Shown: piece by piece, positions 1-7,225 of the stretch
Layout of the letters: each line of letters begins with the position of its first letter
Numbering within the stretch: position 1 is the first letter of the stretch
Assembly: GCF_005869855.1 (NCBI RefSeq)
Contig: NZ_SZNH01000020.1
Coordinates: 9,294 to 59,068, forward strand
Direction: 5' to 3'
From: Nostoc sp. PA-18-2419
Lineage (GTDB): Bacteria; Cyanobacteriota; Cyanobacteriia; Cyanobacteriales; Nostocaceae
Length of the DNA: 49,775 nt
The notes under the pieces: model-generated
Database searches by the model: none
What the model was told of the DNA's origin: nothing
Seen by the model: the letters and a program-made list of their open reading frames with translations, nothing else
Position numbers and translations under genes: made by a program

Positions 1-2
1 CG

Positions 3-566
3 ACAAAAAGCATTCTACTACTAGGGCTTAGCAAGCGACCAACTCAGCTTGATGAGTCTGAGATATTATTTTCTCTAACGCTGTCAGACTTGCAAATACC
101 TCCAGCCTTAGCAGCAAAAGAAGTGCAGTGTCGTTTACCACATGCACAAGAGTTGGAATTATTGATTGAATGGTGTGCTGCTTATAATATTGAAGCTTTA
201 GGACAAACAGAAACTCTGAATTTACGACCAGCTTGCCGTCAGGTATTAGAAGCACGTCAAGCTACAGCTATGCATTGGGTGTTAGTAGCAGAAAATACTC
301 CAGTTTCCTACTCTGCCTTCAATGCCACCTTACCTGATATTGTGCAAATTGGTGGAGTGTGGACACCACCAGCGTTGCGGGGTAAAGGCTACGCCAAAAG
401 TGTTGTAGCAGGTTCGTTGTTAGAAGCGCGATCGCATGGAGTAAAACGCGCTATCCTGTTTACAAATGATGACAATCAGGCAGCACAAGCAGTTTATCAA
501 GGAATTGGTTTTGTGCCTACTGGCGAGAGGTATGGATTGGTGTTGTTTGAAGATAGTCAGGGATGA
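3..566 (+). CDS. GNAT-family N-acetyltransferase, 5' end outside window
   Basis: The frame is open from the window edge (first complete codon at base 3) to TGA at 564-566, so the N-terminus is missing. A TTG at 90 is an internal Leu codon, because coding-like sequence continues upstream of it. The C-terminal half has the GNAT acetyl-CoA-binding motif A: a beta strand (QIGGVWTPPALRG) running into RGKGYAKSVVAG, then a helix, and motif B ending NQAAQAVYQGIGFVPTGERY. The family transfers an acetyl group from acetyl-CoA to an amine. The substrate cannot be told from sequence. The first ~90 residues resemble the N-terminal region of two-part cyanobacterial acetyltransferases. No terminator is visible just downstream. 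Confidence 0.85.
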   Translation, partial: TKSILLLGLSKRPTQLDESEILFSLTLSDLQIPPALAAKEVQCRLPHAQELELLIEWCAAYNIEALGQTETLNLRPACRQVLEARQATAMHWVLVAENTPVSYSAFNATLPDIVQIGGVWTPPALRGKGYAKSVVAGSLLEARSHGVKRAILFTNDDNQAAQAVYQGIGFVPTGERYGLVLFEDSQG

Positions 567-852
567 TACGCCTGGGGCATTGGAAGTACTGAAATCATTC
601 TTCAGATATAGTTTGCTCGTTCTAAAATAGGTAATCTTTTTAATTTGAATCTAATAATTAAATTGCCTTGATTGCAGTTAAAAATCAAAGCGATCGCTTT
701 AATTCATCTCTGTATTTGGCAACAATAAAATTAATGTTTTTCTACCCATAGTTGTGAAAGCGATCGCTCAAAAGAAAGAGGAAATCTCCTTTTCCTATAT
801 GTCAACGTGAGATTAGTAATAGATCCGAACACTCGAGAGAGGAGAACTACCA

Positions 853-1905
853 ATGGTAGCTACTTTAGATGATACAAAGCGCAATACTATTGCTGTGAAA
901 TTAGCAAGCATCAAAGCACTGCAAGAATTAGTTATTGAAAACGAGCAAGTACTATTGAGAGAAGGACTTGATACCGAAATTGCCGATCGCATTCGCAATT
1001 TAATCAAAGATGATGAAAAAAATCTTGGCGTTTTGGAAACTGTAATTACTCAATATGGGATTCAAGCTGAACCCAAAAAAGTTGTCACAGAATTCATTGA
1101 AAAAGCAAAAGAATTGTTTAAAAGTTCTGAGCTAAGCTTATATGAAAAAGTGTCTCAGCATGAATTACTCAAACATCAACTAGTAATGAGTGGATTAATA
1201 GTTCATAAAGCAGCTCAAAAAGTTGGTGCTGACGTAATGGTGGCGATCGCACCTTTGAATACAATTAACTTTGAAAACCGCGCTCACCAAGAGCAACTCA
1301 AAGGTATTCTAGAAATTCTGGGTGTCCGCGAACTAACTGGACAAGATGCAGATCAAGGAATTTGGGCGCGGGTTCAAGATGCTGTGGCTGCGGTAACTGG
1401 CGTAGTGGGTAGTGCTGTCACCCAATCCAGTGACAAAAAGGATCTGAATATCCAAGATGTCATCCGCTTAGATCATAACAAGGTAAATACTTTGTTTACC
1501 GAACTATTACAAAGCAACGATCCGCAAAAGATTCAAGAATACTTCGGTCAAATTTACAAGGATCTGACTGCTCACGCCGAAGCCGAAGAGGAAGTTGTCT
1601 ACCCAAGAGTACGTTCTTTCTACGGTCAAGACAATACTCAAGAACTGTATGACGAACAAGCTGACATGAAGCGGCGCTTAGACGAAATTAAATCTGTTAG
1701 CCCTTCTGCTCCTGAATTTAAACAAAAAATCAAACAGCTAATGGACATTGTTGGCGACCATATTCGTCAAGAAGAAAGTACAATGTTTACTGCAATTCGC
1801 AACAACTTGAGTACTCAACAAAGTGAGCAACTAGCTAGTGAATTCAAAGCTGCTAAGACCAGAATTCAACAAAAATTAGGCATTGTTAGCGAATCTAAGA
1901 TTTAG
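853..1905 (+). CDS. Hemerythrin HHE-domain protein with helical N-terminal domain
   Basis: 350 residues, ATG with a good ribosome-binding site (GAGAGGAG about 10 nt upstream). Residues ~197-335 form a hemerythrin-type four-helix bundle with candidate di-iron ligands H208 (LDHNKV), H241 and E245 (AHAEAEEEVVYP), and H303/E307 (DHIRQEES). Such domains bind O2, NO or iron, or sense redox state. Residues 1-~160 are also helical and contain His and Glu pairs (E56, H103, H107, H145), suggesting a ferritin-like first bundle, but I cannot prove metal binding there. No signal peptide, so it is probably cytoplasmic. It is monocistronic, followed by a hairpin terminator at 1981. Stress-linked iron or oxygen chemistry is inference. 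Confidence 0.85.
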   Translation: MVATLDDTKRNTIAVKLASIKALQELVIENEQVLLREGLDTEIADRIRNLIKDDEKNLGVLETVITQYGIQAEPKKVVTEFIEKAKELFKSSELSLYEKVSQHELLKHQLVMSGLIVHKAAQKVGADVMVAIAPLNTINFENRAHQEQLKGILEILGVRELTGQDADQGIWARVQDAVAAVTGVVGSAVTQSSDKKDLNIQDVIRLDHNKVNTLFTELLQSNDPQKIQEYFGQIYKDLTAHAEAEEEVVYPRVRSFYGQDNTQELYDEQADMKRRLDEIKSVSPSAPEFKQKIKQLMDIVGDHIRQEESTMFTAIRNNLSTQQSEQLASEFKAAKTRIQQKLGIVSESKI

Positions 1906-1980
1906 TTAACAGAAAAAATCTAAAATCTAGCCTAATTAATCTCACCCAGTTGTCATGCTAAATTGCTAGTGAAACAGAGG

Positions 1981-2012
1981 AACTCCTAACTAATAATGTT
2001 GGGAGTTTTTAT
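1981..2012 (+). terminator. Rho-independent terminator after hemerythrin gene
   Basis: Inverted repeat AACTCCTAAC / GTTGGGAGTT (one G-T wobble) with a 7-nt loop, followed by a T run. It lies 75 nt after the hemerythrin stop codon. Confidence 0.7.
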
Positions 2013-2229
2013 TGATTCTGAATTTCCAAGCTAATAATACAGCAGTTTTATTTTGCATGAAGTACAAAGTTATCGATTTTGAGGTAGGAGGCAGTTCTTG
2101 CAGGAAGCAGAAGGTAGAAACTGTTTATGTCTGATTTTAATTCCTATATTTTGTGGTAAGTTAATATCCAAGATGGCTAATCAGCTGTTTAAAGCATTAG
2201 TAGACGCGATCGCCAAAAAGTGATAACTA

Positions 2230-2374
2230 AGGGACTTCCAACAAATAAATTATCCAATTTCACGCCCATCAAAACGACTTTCTCTCTCCGCTGCTAAAAA
2301 CTCCCTGCCCCCTGCCCTAAAAGCGTTCGCGTAGCGTCCCGCAGGGATGGGATATTTTTTATTTGTCAGTCCCT
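2230..2374. repeat. MITE-like element, copy 1
   Basis: About 145 bp with imperfect terminal inverted repeats: left AGGGACTTCCAACAAATAAA; the right end read in reverse is AGGGACTGACAAATAAAAAA. An inverted second copy lies at 38809-38925; both share AAATTATCC, AAAACGACTTTCTCTC and CTCCCTGCCCCCTGCCCT. This copy carries an extra ~22 bp (GTTCGCGTAGCGTCCCGCAG plus GG) between AAGC and ATGG that copy 2 lacks. No transposase inside; any movement would depend on a transposase elsewhere. Confidence 0.65.
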
Positions 2375-2728
2375 AACTCCCTAAACTAAAGTAGGCGTTT
2401 TTAATATCAGTCAAAGGTTATGAGACTGAATTTTTGCCAAAGTACCATTCAAAACTTAGACTTTCGCGTAGCGTCTGGTATTTTCAGTAGTCTAGAATGA
2501 ACGCAAACGTATAAATTTAATTACGTATTATTTTATCCTGTAAAATATTTATGTGTTAAGCTACTCAGGGTCAACAGGAAGGCAAAAGTGGAGTCTGTAA
2601 AATATTGACGATTTTCTTAGCCGCCATCTTCATTAGTTGATGCTTTTGATTGGGGCATCGAACTAGTACAGCACAGCGGAAATAAACCAACCATTTTAAA
2701 TGTCTGAAACCCTTGCCAACAGCTATAG

Positions 2729-2842
2729 CAGGAGGCAGTTCGCCTATCCTGTCTAAGACAAGGCAGGAAGCAGAACTATTACTATTCCTAGCATTCATGC
2801 TTGTCATATGTCCTAAAGGGTGTGACTACGGCTATAATTACG
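2729..2842. repeat. Dispersed intergenic repeat, copy A
   Basis: About 115 bp sharing with 18300-18421 the ordered blocks GCAGGAGGCAGTTCGC, AAGACAAGGCAG, TAGAACTATTACTATTCCTA or its near-copy, CATTCATG and TGACTACGG(C/T)TATAA. It is the same orientation as copy B. It is intergenic, non-coding, with no clear terminal repeats. Confidence 0.6.
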
Positions 2843-2980
2843 AATTACGTTAGCGAAGCGGTAGCGATAGCGACGGAGGAGCGTCGGAACAAGCGTCATT
2901 ACGCATTATGCATTACGCCTTGCGGTACTAGGTACATTTGTCATGGCTTTCTACTTTTACCAAGCGTTATTATTTAATTA

Positions 2981-3196
2981 ATGGGGGTAATTGCTGCATC
3001 TAATTTGATTGCAAGAATCACTGGATTATTCTGGATTTGGATAAGTTATGTTATTTGTGCTTTTTTTGTAACAGTGATTCTGGGAATCAGCGGAGTTTAC
3101 TACAAAGAATCTGTGGTTATGGTTGATAAAAAAATTTATTTTTCTGCCAATGTGCTAAAGGTTCAAATAATCCAATCATTGGCAAAAAGTATTTAA
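2981..3196 (+). CDS. Possible small membrane protein (71 aa), doubtful
   Basis: ATG-initiated frame with one long hydrophobic stretch (about residues 7-41, rich in Ile, Trp and Phe) and a basic C-terminus. No ribosome-binding site is visible (TTTAATTAATG), codon use is AT-rich like the surrounding gap, and I recognise no family. It ends 81 nt before the amidase gene on the same strand. It could encode a single-pass membrane peptide, a holin-like partner for the amidase, or nothing. Confidence 0.25.
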   Translation: MGVIAASNLIARITGLFWIWISYVICAFFVTVILGISGVYYKESVVMVDKKIYFSANVLKVQIIQSLAKSI

Positions 3197-3277
3197 AAAA
3201 GTTATATATAAAATTTTATTTCTCTAAGTTTAAAAGTTTTGAACTAGTGTAAAAACAAGTAAGTTGAGGATCGAATC

Positions 3278-4219
3278 ATGAAATTTGGAATTGATAGCGG
3301 ACACAATTGTCCACCAGACACAGGAGCCAGAGGAATCAAAGTTGAGGATAATTTAACTTTAGATGTCGGTAATAGAGTAATACCGAAGTTAAGAGCTTTA
3401 GGGCATGAAGTCGTAGTATGTAAACCAAATAGTGCTAGTACAGTACGTGAATCACTTTCAAAAAGATGTGCTACCGCTAATAACAGTAACGTAGATATTT
3501 ATGTCTCGATTCATTTTAATTCTTTTAACGGGCAAGCTAATGGCACAGAAGTATTTGCAACTAGCGATACAGGAAGAAAAATTGCTAAACCTGTATTAGA
3601 TGAAATCGTCAAGTTGGGATTTTTTAATCGTGGTGTTAAGAGTGGTTCGCACTTGTTTGTCCTGAAGAATACAGATATGCCGGCGATTCTTGTAGAATGT
3701 TGCTTTGTCGATTCAGCAAAAGATATGAATCTTTTTAATGCCGAAGCAATGGCAAATGCGATCGTCAAAGGCTTAACAGGTAAAGTGCCAAGCGGTCCAG
3801 TTAACCCGGTACCAGACGAAGAGGAGAATGTAGATACCACTATTAAGAGACTACAACAAACCTTAAATCGACTTAAAATAACTGATAAAGATGGTAAGAC
3901 GTTAGTGGAAGATGGTATAAACGGGTCTAACACTAAATCTGCCATAGAAAAATTTCAGACTATTGTCGGGGTGCAGGCGACTGGAATTGCCGGCCCAACT
4001 ACATGGAATTCTATAAATGTAATTTTGGCAAAACGAATTATCCGACTAAACCATGCTGGAGGTGAAGTTATTAGATACTTGCAATACCGTCTGGGTGTGG
4101 AAGTTGATGGTGTTTACGGCCCGCAAAGCGAGGCTGCAATGAAAAACTTTCAAAAGCAAAATGGTTTGCAAGCCGATGGGATTGTCGGGCCTACTACCTG
4201 GCAGAAGTTAATTGGTTAG
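3278..4219 (+). CDS. N-acetylmuramoyl-L-alanine amidase (Amidase_3) with two peptidoglycan-binding domains
   Basis: 313 residues. Residues 1-~168 are an Amidase_3 zinc hydrolase that cuts the bond between N-acetylmuramic acid and L-Ala in peptidoglycan. Candidate zinc ligands are H9 (DSGHN), E23 (VEDN) and H79 (VSIHFN); the catalytic glutamate is E140 (AILVECC). A Pro/Glu-rich linker (170-186) leads to two PG_binding_1 repeats (~188-248 and ~264-312), each ending in a GPTTW motif. The protein begins directly with the first catalytic strand (MKFGIDSGHN) and has no signal peptide, unlike AmiC-type cell-separation amidases. This layout resembles phage or clostridial endolysins. The start is fixed by the domain edge; GTTGAGGA upstream is a plausible ribosome-binding site. 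Confidence 0.9.
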   Translation: MKFGIDSGHNCPPDTGARGIKVEDNLTLDVGNRVIPKLRALGHEVVVCKPNSASTVRESLSKRCATANNSNVDIYVSIHFNSFNGQANGTEVFATSDTGRKIAKPVLDEIVKLGFFNRGVKSGSHLFVLKNTDMPAILVECCFVDSAKDMNLFNAEAMANAIVKGLTGKVPSGPVNPVPDEEENVDTTIKRLQQTLNRLKITDKDGKTLVEDGINGSNTKSAIEKFQTIVGVQATGIAGPTTWNSINVILAKRIIRLNHAGGEVIRYLQYRLGVEVDGVYGPQSEAAMKNFQKQNGLQADGIVGPTTWQKLIG

Positions 4220-4347
4220 ACTAAAGCTATTAGAAGTGTAAAGCATGAAGGATGAAGGCAGCAGACACAAAACTATCAATCAAAATAAAAAACAAATAAG
4301 ACTTAATGTTTTGTAGTTTTTACTTCATACTTCAGCTTTTGGTCGGA

Positions 4348-4932
4348 TTAGCCACGGTTTCGTTCTAGCAGTAACATCATCATCAAACTTAACAAAATTT
4401 GCTGCTCTTGGCGATCGCCGAGTTGATCTACAGCTTTGATAATAAATTTTCTGGAGAGGAAAGTGGGGATTTTCTCCAAACGCATCACAATCGTGCCATC
4501 AGCTCGGCTGACCAAGTAGACAGGATTAAAAACATAACCAGTGAACATACCCACAACTGGGATTTCTGCGAATAGGGCATCAGCAATTTTCACCCACGGA
4601 TTTTTCTCTTGGATGTTCAAAGTAGTCGTGTCGCCATCAAAAATGTCATAACGCGCACGCCAAAGAGATTTTAATCCGCGTCGTTTTACTGAACCGATGT
4701 AAGTACCGTTGCTATCAGTGAAGTCATAGCGTGCCGAGAAGTCAATAATGCGATCTGCTTTGATGTAGTATATAGGACGAGTTTGCTCAGCATCAGCAAA
4801 GATTGTAATTGCTTCCTTGAGCTTGAAGAGTTTCTGTTTGACATAAAAAGCCAAATTCCCTTGAGCATCAACAATAGACATTTGTGGTGCGAATGCCCAG
4901 AGTTTAAAGGTGAGTTCCAGAGGATACTGCAT
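4348..4932 (-). CDS. LURP-one-related / YxjI-like protein
   Basis: 194 residues matching the LURP-one-related (tubby-like C-terminal) fold: a twelve-strand barrel around a hydrophobic helix. Pointers are the paired strand pattern MSIVDAQGNLAFYVKQKLFK...ITIFAD, YDFTDSNGTYIGSVKRRGLK, and YDIFDGDTTTLNIQEKNPWV. A hydrophobic central segment (about 115-140, ALFAEIPVVGMFTGYVF) would be the central helix, and an oily C-terminal tail follows. Bacterial members have no settled biochemical role; lipid or membrane association is suggested by kinship to scramblase and tubby folds. Monocistronic and convergent with the amidase gene. Confidence 0.7.
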   Translation of the reverse strand: MQYPLELTFKLWAFAPQMSIVDAQGNLAFYVKQKLFKLKEAITIFADAEQTRPIYYIKADRIIDFSARYDFTDSNGTYIGSVKRRGLKSLWRARYDIFDGDTTTLNIQEKNPWVKIADALFAEIPVVGMFTGYVFNPVYLVSRADGTIVMRLEKIPTFLSRKFIIKAVDQLGDRQEQQILLSLMMMLLLERNRG

Positions 4933-5121
4933 AGTTTTAGGAAAATAAGAAAATTATCACCCTATTAATCCCAATTCTAGGGGAAAAGTAACATTAATCT
5001 TGGTGAGTACTAGCAGCAGTTAAAAAATTTAGCCTTAGGGTGCATAAACAACTAAAGGTCAACCTATTAGGTAAGTGAAGGGTTTGAAACCCAAGATAGA
5101 CGTCAACACACTAATAGGAAC

Positions 5122-5778
5122 ATGACCATGAAATTCCGCCACTTCACTAGTTCTTTGTTAACAGCTACCGCACTTATAACCAGTACGCTACCAGCTTTTG
5201 CCGGCCCTTTTGATATCAAGCCTACTAGTATTTTCAAACCTGTTACTGTTACTCCCGGAGCCACTGTAGGAAATGTAACCCCTAACACTCCTGGTTCACC
5301 CAGCAATGCAGTTGGTAGTACTGAAATTCAAGGATTAGGCGACCATCAATCTTGGGTCGATCCGAGAACTTTAGCGAAAGACCCCCGCGCTTTATGCAGT
5401 GATGTTGGCTTAGGTAACAACACTCGCAGCAGTTCTACTAAACTCGCCTTGGCAAACTCTACTAGCACTCGTTCGAGTTCTTCTAGCAGCCATAATGACG
5501 GCGGTGGTGGTGGTTTTAGCTTTTTAGGTATTGGTGTCAGCGGTAATGGTGCTACCCAAGGTACGAAAAATAACAGTGATGCTCGCGATCAAAGCAGTAA
5601 CCGTACAGAGGAAAATATCAGTAGTTCCTCAACTGTTGTTCAAGGCAGGAATTGCGATGCTTTTGTTAACTCTGCTGCTGCTAGAGATATGAACTATGAA
5701 GATAACCTCACCCGTCGTTATGAAATCAAAACTGGTCGTCGGGGACAACAAGTCAATCAATTACTAGAAGATAAATAA
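5122..5778 (+). CDS. Exported Ser/Gly-rich protein of unknown function
   Basis: 218 residues. A Sec-type signal peptide is clear: basic start (MTMKFRH), hydrophobic core and the cleavage motif AFAG near residue 28. The start may be this ATG or the one at 5128, both in frame. After the signal comes a Pro/Thr-rich stretch, a conserved-looking block (QGLGDHQSWVDPRTLAKDP), then a low-complexity Ser run, a Gly run and a Ser/Asn-rich region. Two cysteines remain (CSDVG and GRNCDAF), able to form one disulfide. I recognise no family. It looks like a small periplasmic or surface protein. Confidence 0.7.
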   Translation: MTMKFRHFTSSLLTATALITSTLPAFAGPFDIKPTSIFKPVTVTPGATVGNVTPNTPGSPSNAVGSTEIQGLGDHQSWVDPRTLAKDPRALCSDVGLGNNTRSSSTKLALANSTSTRSSSSSSHNDGGGGGFSFLGIGVSGNGATQGTKNNSDARDQSSNRTEENISSSSTVVQGRNCDAFVNSAAARDMNYEDNLTRRYEIKTGRRGQQVNQLLEDK

Positions 5779-6119
5779 GCTGTTAGAGATTTACAGCAGA
5801 ACTCAGAAATTGAGAAGCAAAGCCAAACATACTGCGCTAAGGCCTTAGAAGTAAAACAGGCTTTATACCTAACTTGGAGAGTTATGTCTACTTCACCAAT
5901 TTGAAATTTGCTGTAAATTCCATATTTACTTATAAAGGTTATTCGTTGTCCGTTGTCATTTGTAATTTACAGCTGTTTTTGGGTAAATCTACCACATCTT
6001 TATTTCTCTCACGCACAGTCACAGAGGCGCAAAGAGGAATCAAGAATGTGGTCTAAAAACATAAAAACTGCTGTAAAAAGAACAGCGGACAATTACTGAA
6101 TTTAGCCTTAGGAGAAACG
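5779..6119 (+). other. 341-bp gap between two exported-protein genes
   Basis: No gene supported. The open frame at 5874-6056 has no ribosome-binding site and no coding character. A good site (TTAGGAGAAACG) at the far end serves the next gene. Confidence 0.6.
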
Positions 6120-6695
6120 ATGAAAAGCAGGCTAATAGGATTTTGGATTTGGGGTTGCACCTTTGGTACGCTGACAGCGCAACTTAGATTTTGGATTGTG
6201 GAAGAGTTGGTGAATAAGCTTTTTGGTGATAGATCTGTTGCAACTATTTATCAAATTGGTAGAACAAAGAGAATTATTGCTCTGACTACAACTGTGTTTT
6301 TGTCCATACCATCTTTAGCAATTGCACAAACTATACCACCCGCGAATGCTTCTCCCGCATTTGATAATTCTCAAATTATTCCCTATCTCTTAGATAATCC
6401 TAATGAAAACTCTTTGGTAAAAGTGCGTTGTCTTTCCACCGATAGACACCAAGTAAATAGAAAGCGGCAGATTATTAGAGAGCGACTTCTGCAACCTACT
6501 GTTGGCGATCACAATTACACTGTGACTATTGAAGTACAAGGAAGTTGTCGCAATCTCAAGGTTCACGTTCAAGACGACTCAGATTTTTCTGATGTCCCCG
6601 TTTATCATCCCTACTCGAACAATAATCCTACTGACTTTGATGACTCTTGGCTTGGTGAAGGTTCTGGATGGTATTGGCTACTACATCGCCGCTAA
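6120..6695 (+). CDS. Probable exported protein with internal signal sequence, unknown function
   Basis: 191 residues; ATG preceded by TTAGGAGAAACG, a good ribosome-binding site. Residues 1-20 are hydrophobic, and a second, more typical signal segment sits at ~50-70 (RIIALTTTVFLSIPSLAIAQ, cut after AIA). The usable export signal is therefore unusually far from the N-terminus; either the first 50 residues are an extension or initiation is further in. The mature part (~120 residues) has two Cys (VRCLST, QGSCRNL) around an RKRQIIRERLL helix and a beta-like VTIEVQGSC, and a Trp/Tyr-rich tail. No family recognised. It may form an export pair with the gene at 5122. Confidence 0.65.
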   Translation: MKSRLIGFWIWGCTFGTLTAQLRFWIVEELVNKLFGDRSVATIYQIGRTKRIIALTTTVFLSIPSLAIAQTIPPANASPAFDNSQIIPYLLDNPNENSLVKVRCLSTDRHQVNRKRQIIRERLLQPTVGDHNYTVTIEVQGSCRNLKVHVQDDSDFSDVPVYHPYSNNNPTDFDDSWLGEGSGWYWLLHRR

Positions 6696-7167
6696 CAGCT
6701 AATGCAACTATGCACTAGTGAACTGAGTAATGTCTGACGACAACCTGATGCAGCGTTTATGCACAATCGAGTTGACCGATAAAATAATCAAAATAACTAA
6801 ATAACCAGGGCGTAGGAAGCAACCTGTGTTGCTCACAGGAATTTGTTCAACTTGACAAGATTTGCGTTTGATAAGTTTCAATCGCACTTGATCGCAGGTA
6901 ATTTCCTTCGCTCTGGTGCTTCTTTGGCGGTGAAGTTTCGCCAAAAGTATAAAAGTAAAGGGCTTTACAAGCCTATAACACTTATTTCTAATTTATTGTA
7001 TGATGATATACATTTTTTGTATTTTATAACAGTTTTGGACTATATCATATCGTGTCCGATTGAATACTTATGATATCCGTGAAAGTTGGTAATGGGGAAT
7101 GGGGAAGAAAAACATAACTGTTCACCTCTTGGCAATTACCTATTACCTCTTCCCCAATTACCAAATA
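6696..7167. other. Intergenic region with a repeat near its right end
   Basis: No gene supported; the two short open frames on opposite strands overlap each other and lack coding character. The right end holds the dispersed repeat at 7088-7162. Confidence 0.55.
7088..7162. repeat. Dispersed repeat, inverted partner at 35965
   Basis: Contains GGTAATGGGGAATGGGGAAG, then AAAAACATAACTGTTCACCT, then a reverse echo (ATTACCTCTTCCCCAATTACC), so the unit can fold into a long hairpin. The reverse complement matches 35965-36034 (GAACAGTT(A/G)TGTTTTTCTT followed by CCCCATTACCC-type sequence). Confidence 0.6.
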
Positions 7168-7192
7168 TAAAAAAACCTCCCTAATCGGGAGG
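7168..7192 (-). terminator. Rho-independent terminator of the 1031-residue protein gene
   Basis: Read on the minus strand: CCTCCC, loop GATTA, GGGAGG, then a run of T. It lies about 35 nt beyond the stop codon at 7226. Confidence 0.85.
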
Positions 7193-7225
7193 CTCAAAAT
7201 TTAGCGGAGACAACTTGTAAACTTA

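Larger units (their letters stand above)
1906..2980. other. 1.1-kb repeat-rich intergenic region
   Basis: No convincing gene. Besides the terminator at 1981 it holds a MITE-like element (2230-2374), a ~115-bp dispersed repeat (2729-2842) with a partner at 18300, a related fragment near 2088-2130 (GGAGGCAGTTC then GGAAGCAGAAGGTAGAA), and several small GCGTAGCG-type repeats (near 2322, 2463 and 2850-2890). The open frame at 2571-2807 on the minus strand runs through the dispersed repeat and is not coding-like. Confidence 0.7.

Noticed and set aside
2571-2807. 78-residue minus-strand ORF
   Set aside because: It runs through the dispersed repeat copy A and has no recognisable protein pattern.
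5874-6056. 60-residue ORF between the two exported proteins
   Set aside because: No ribosome-binding site, no coding-like composition, and it sits in an AT-rich leader region.
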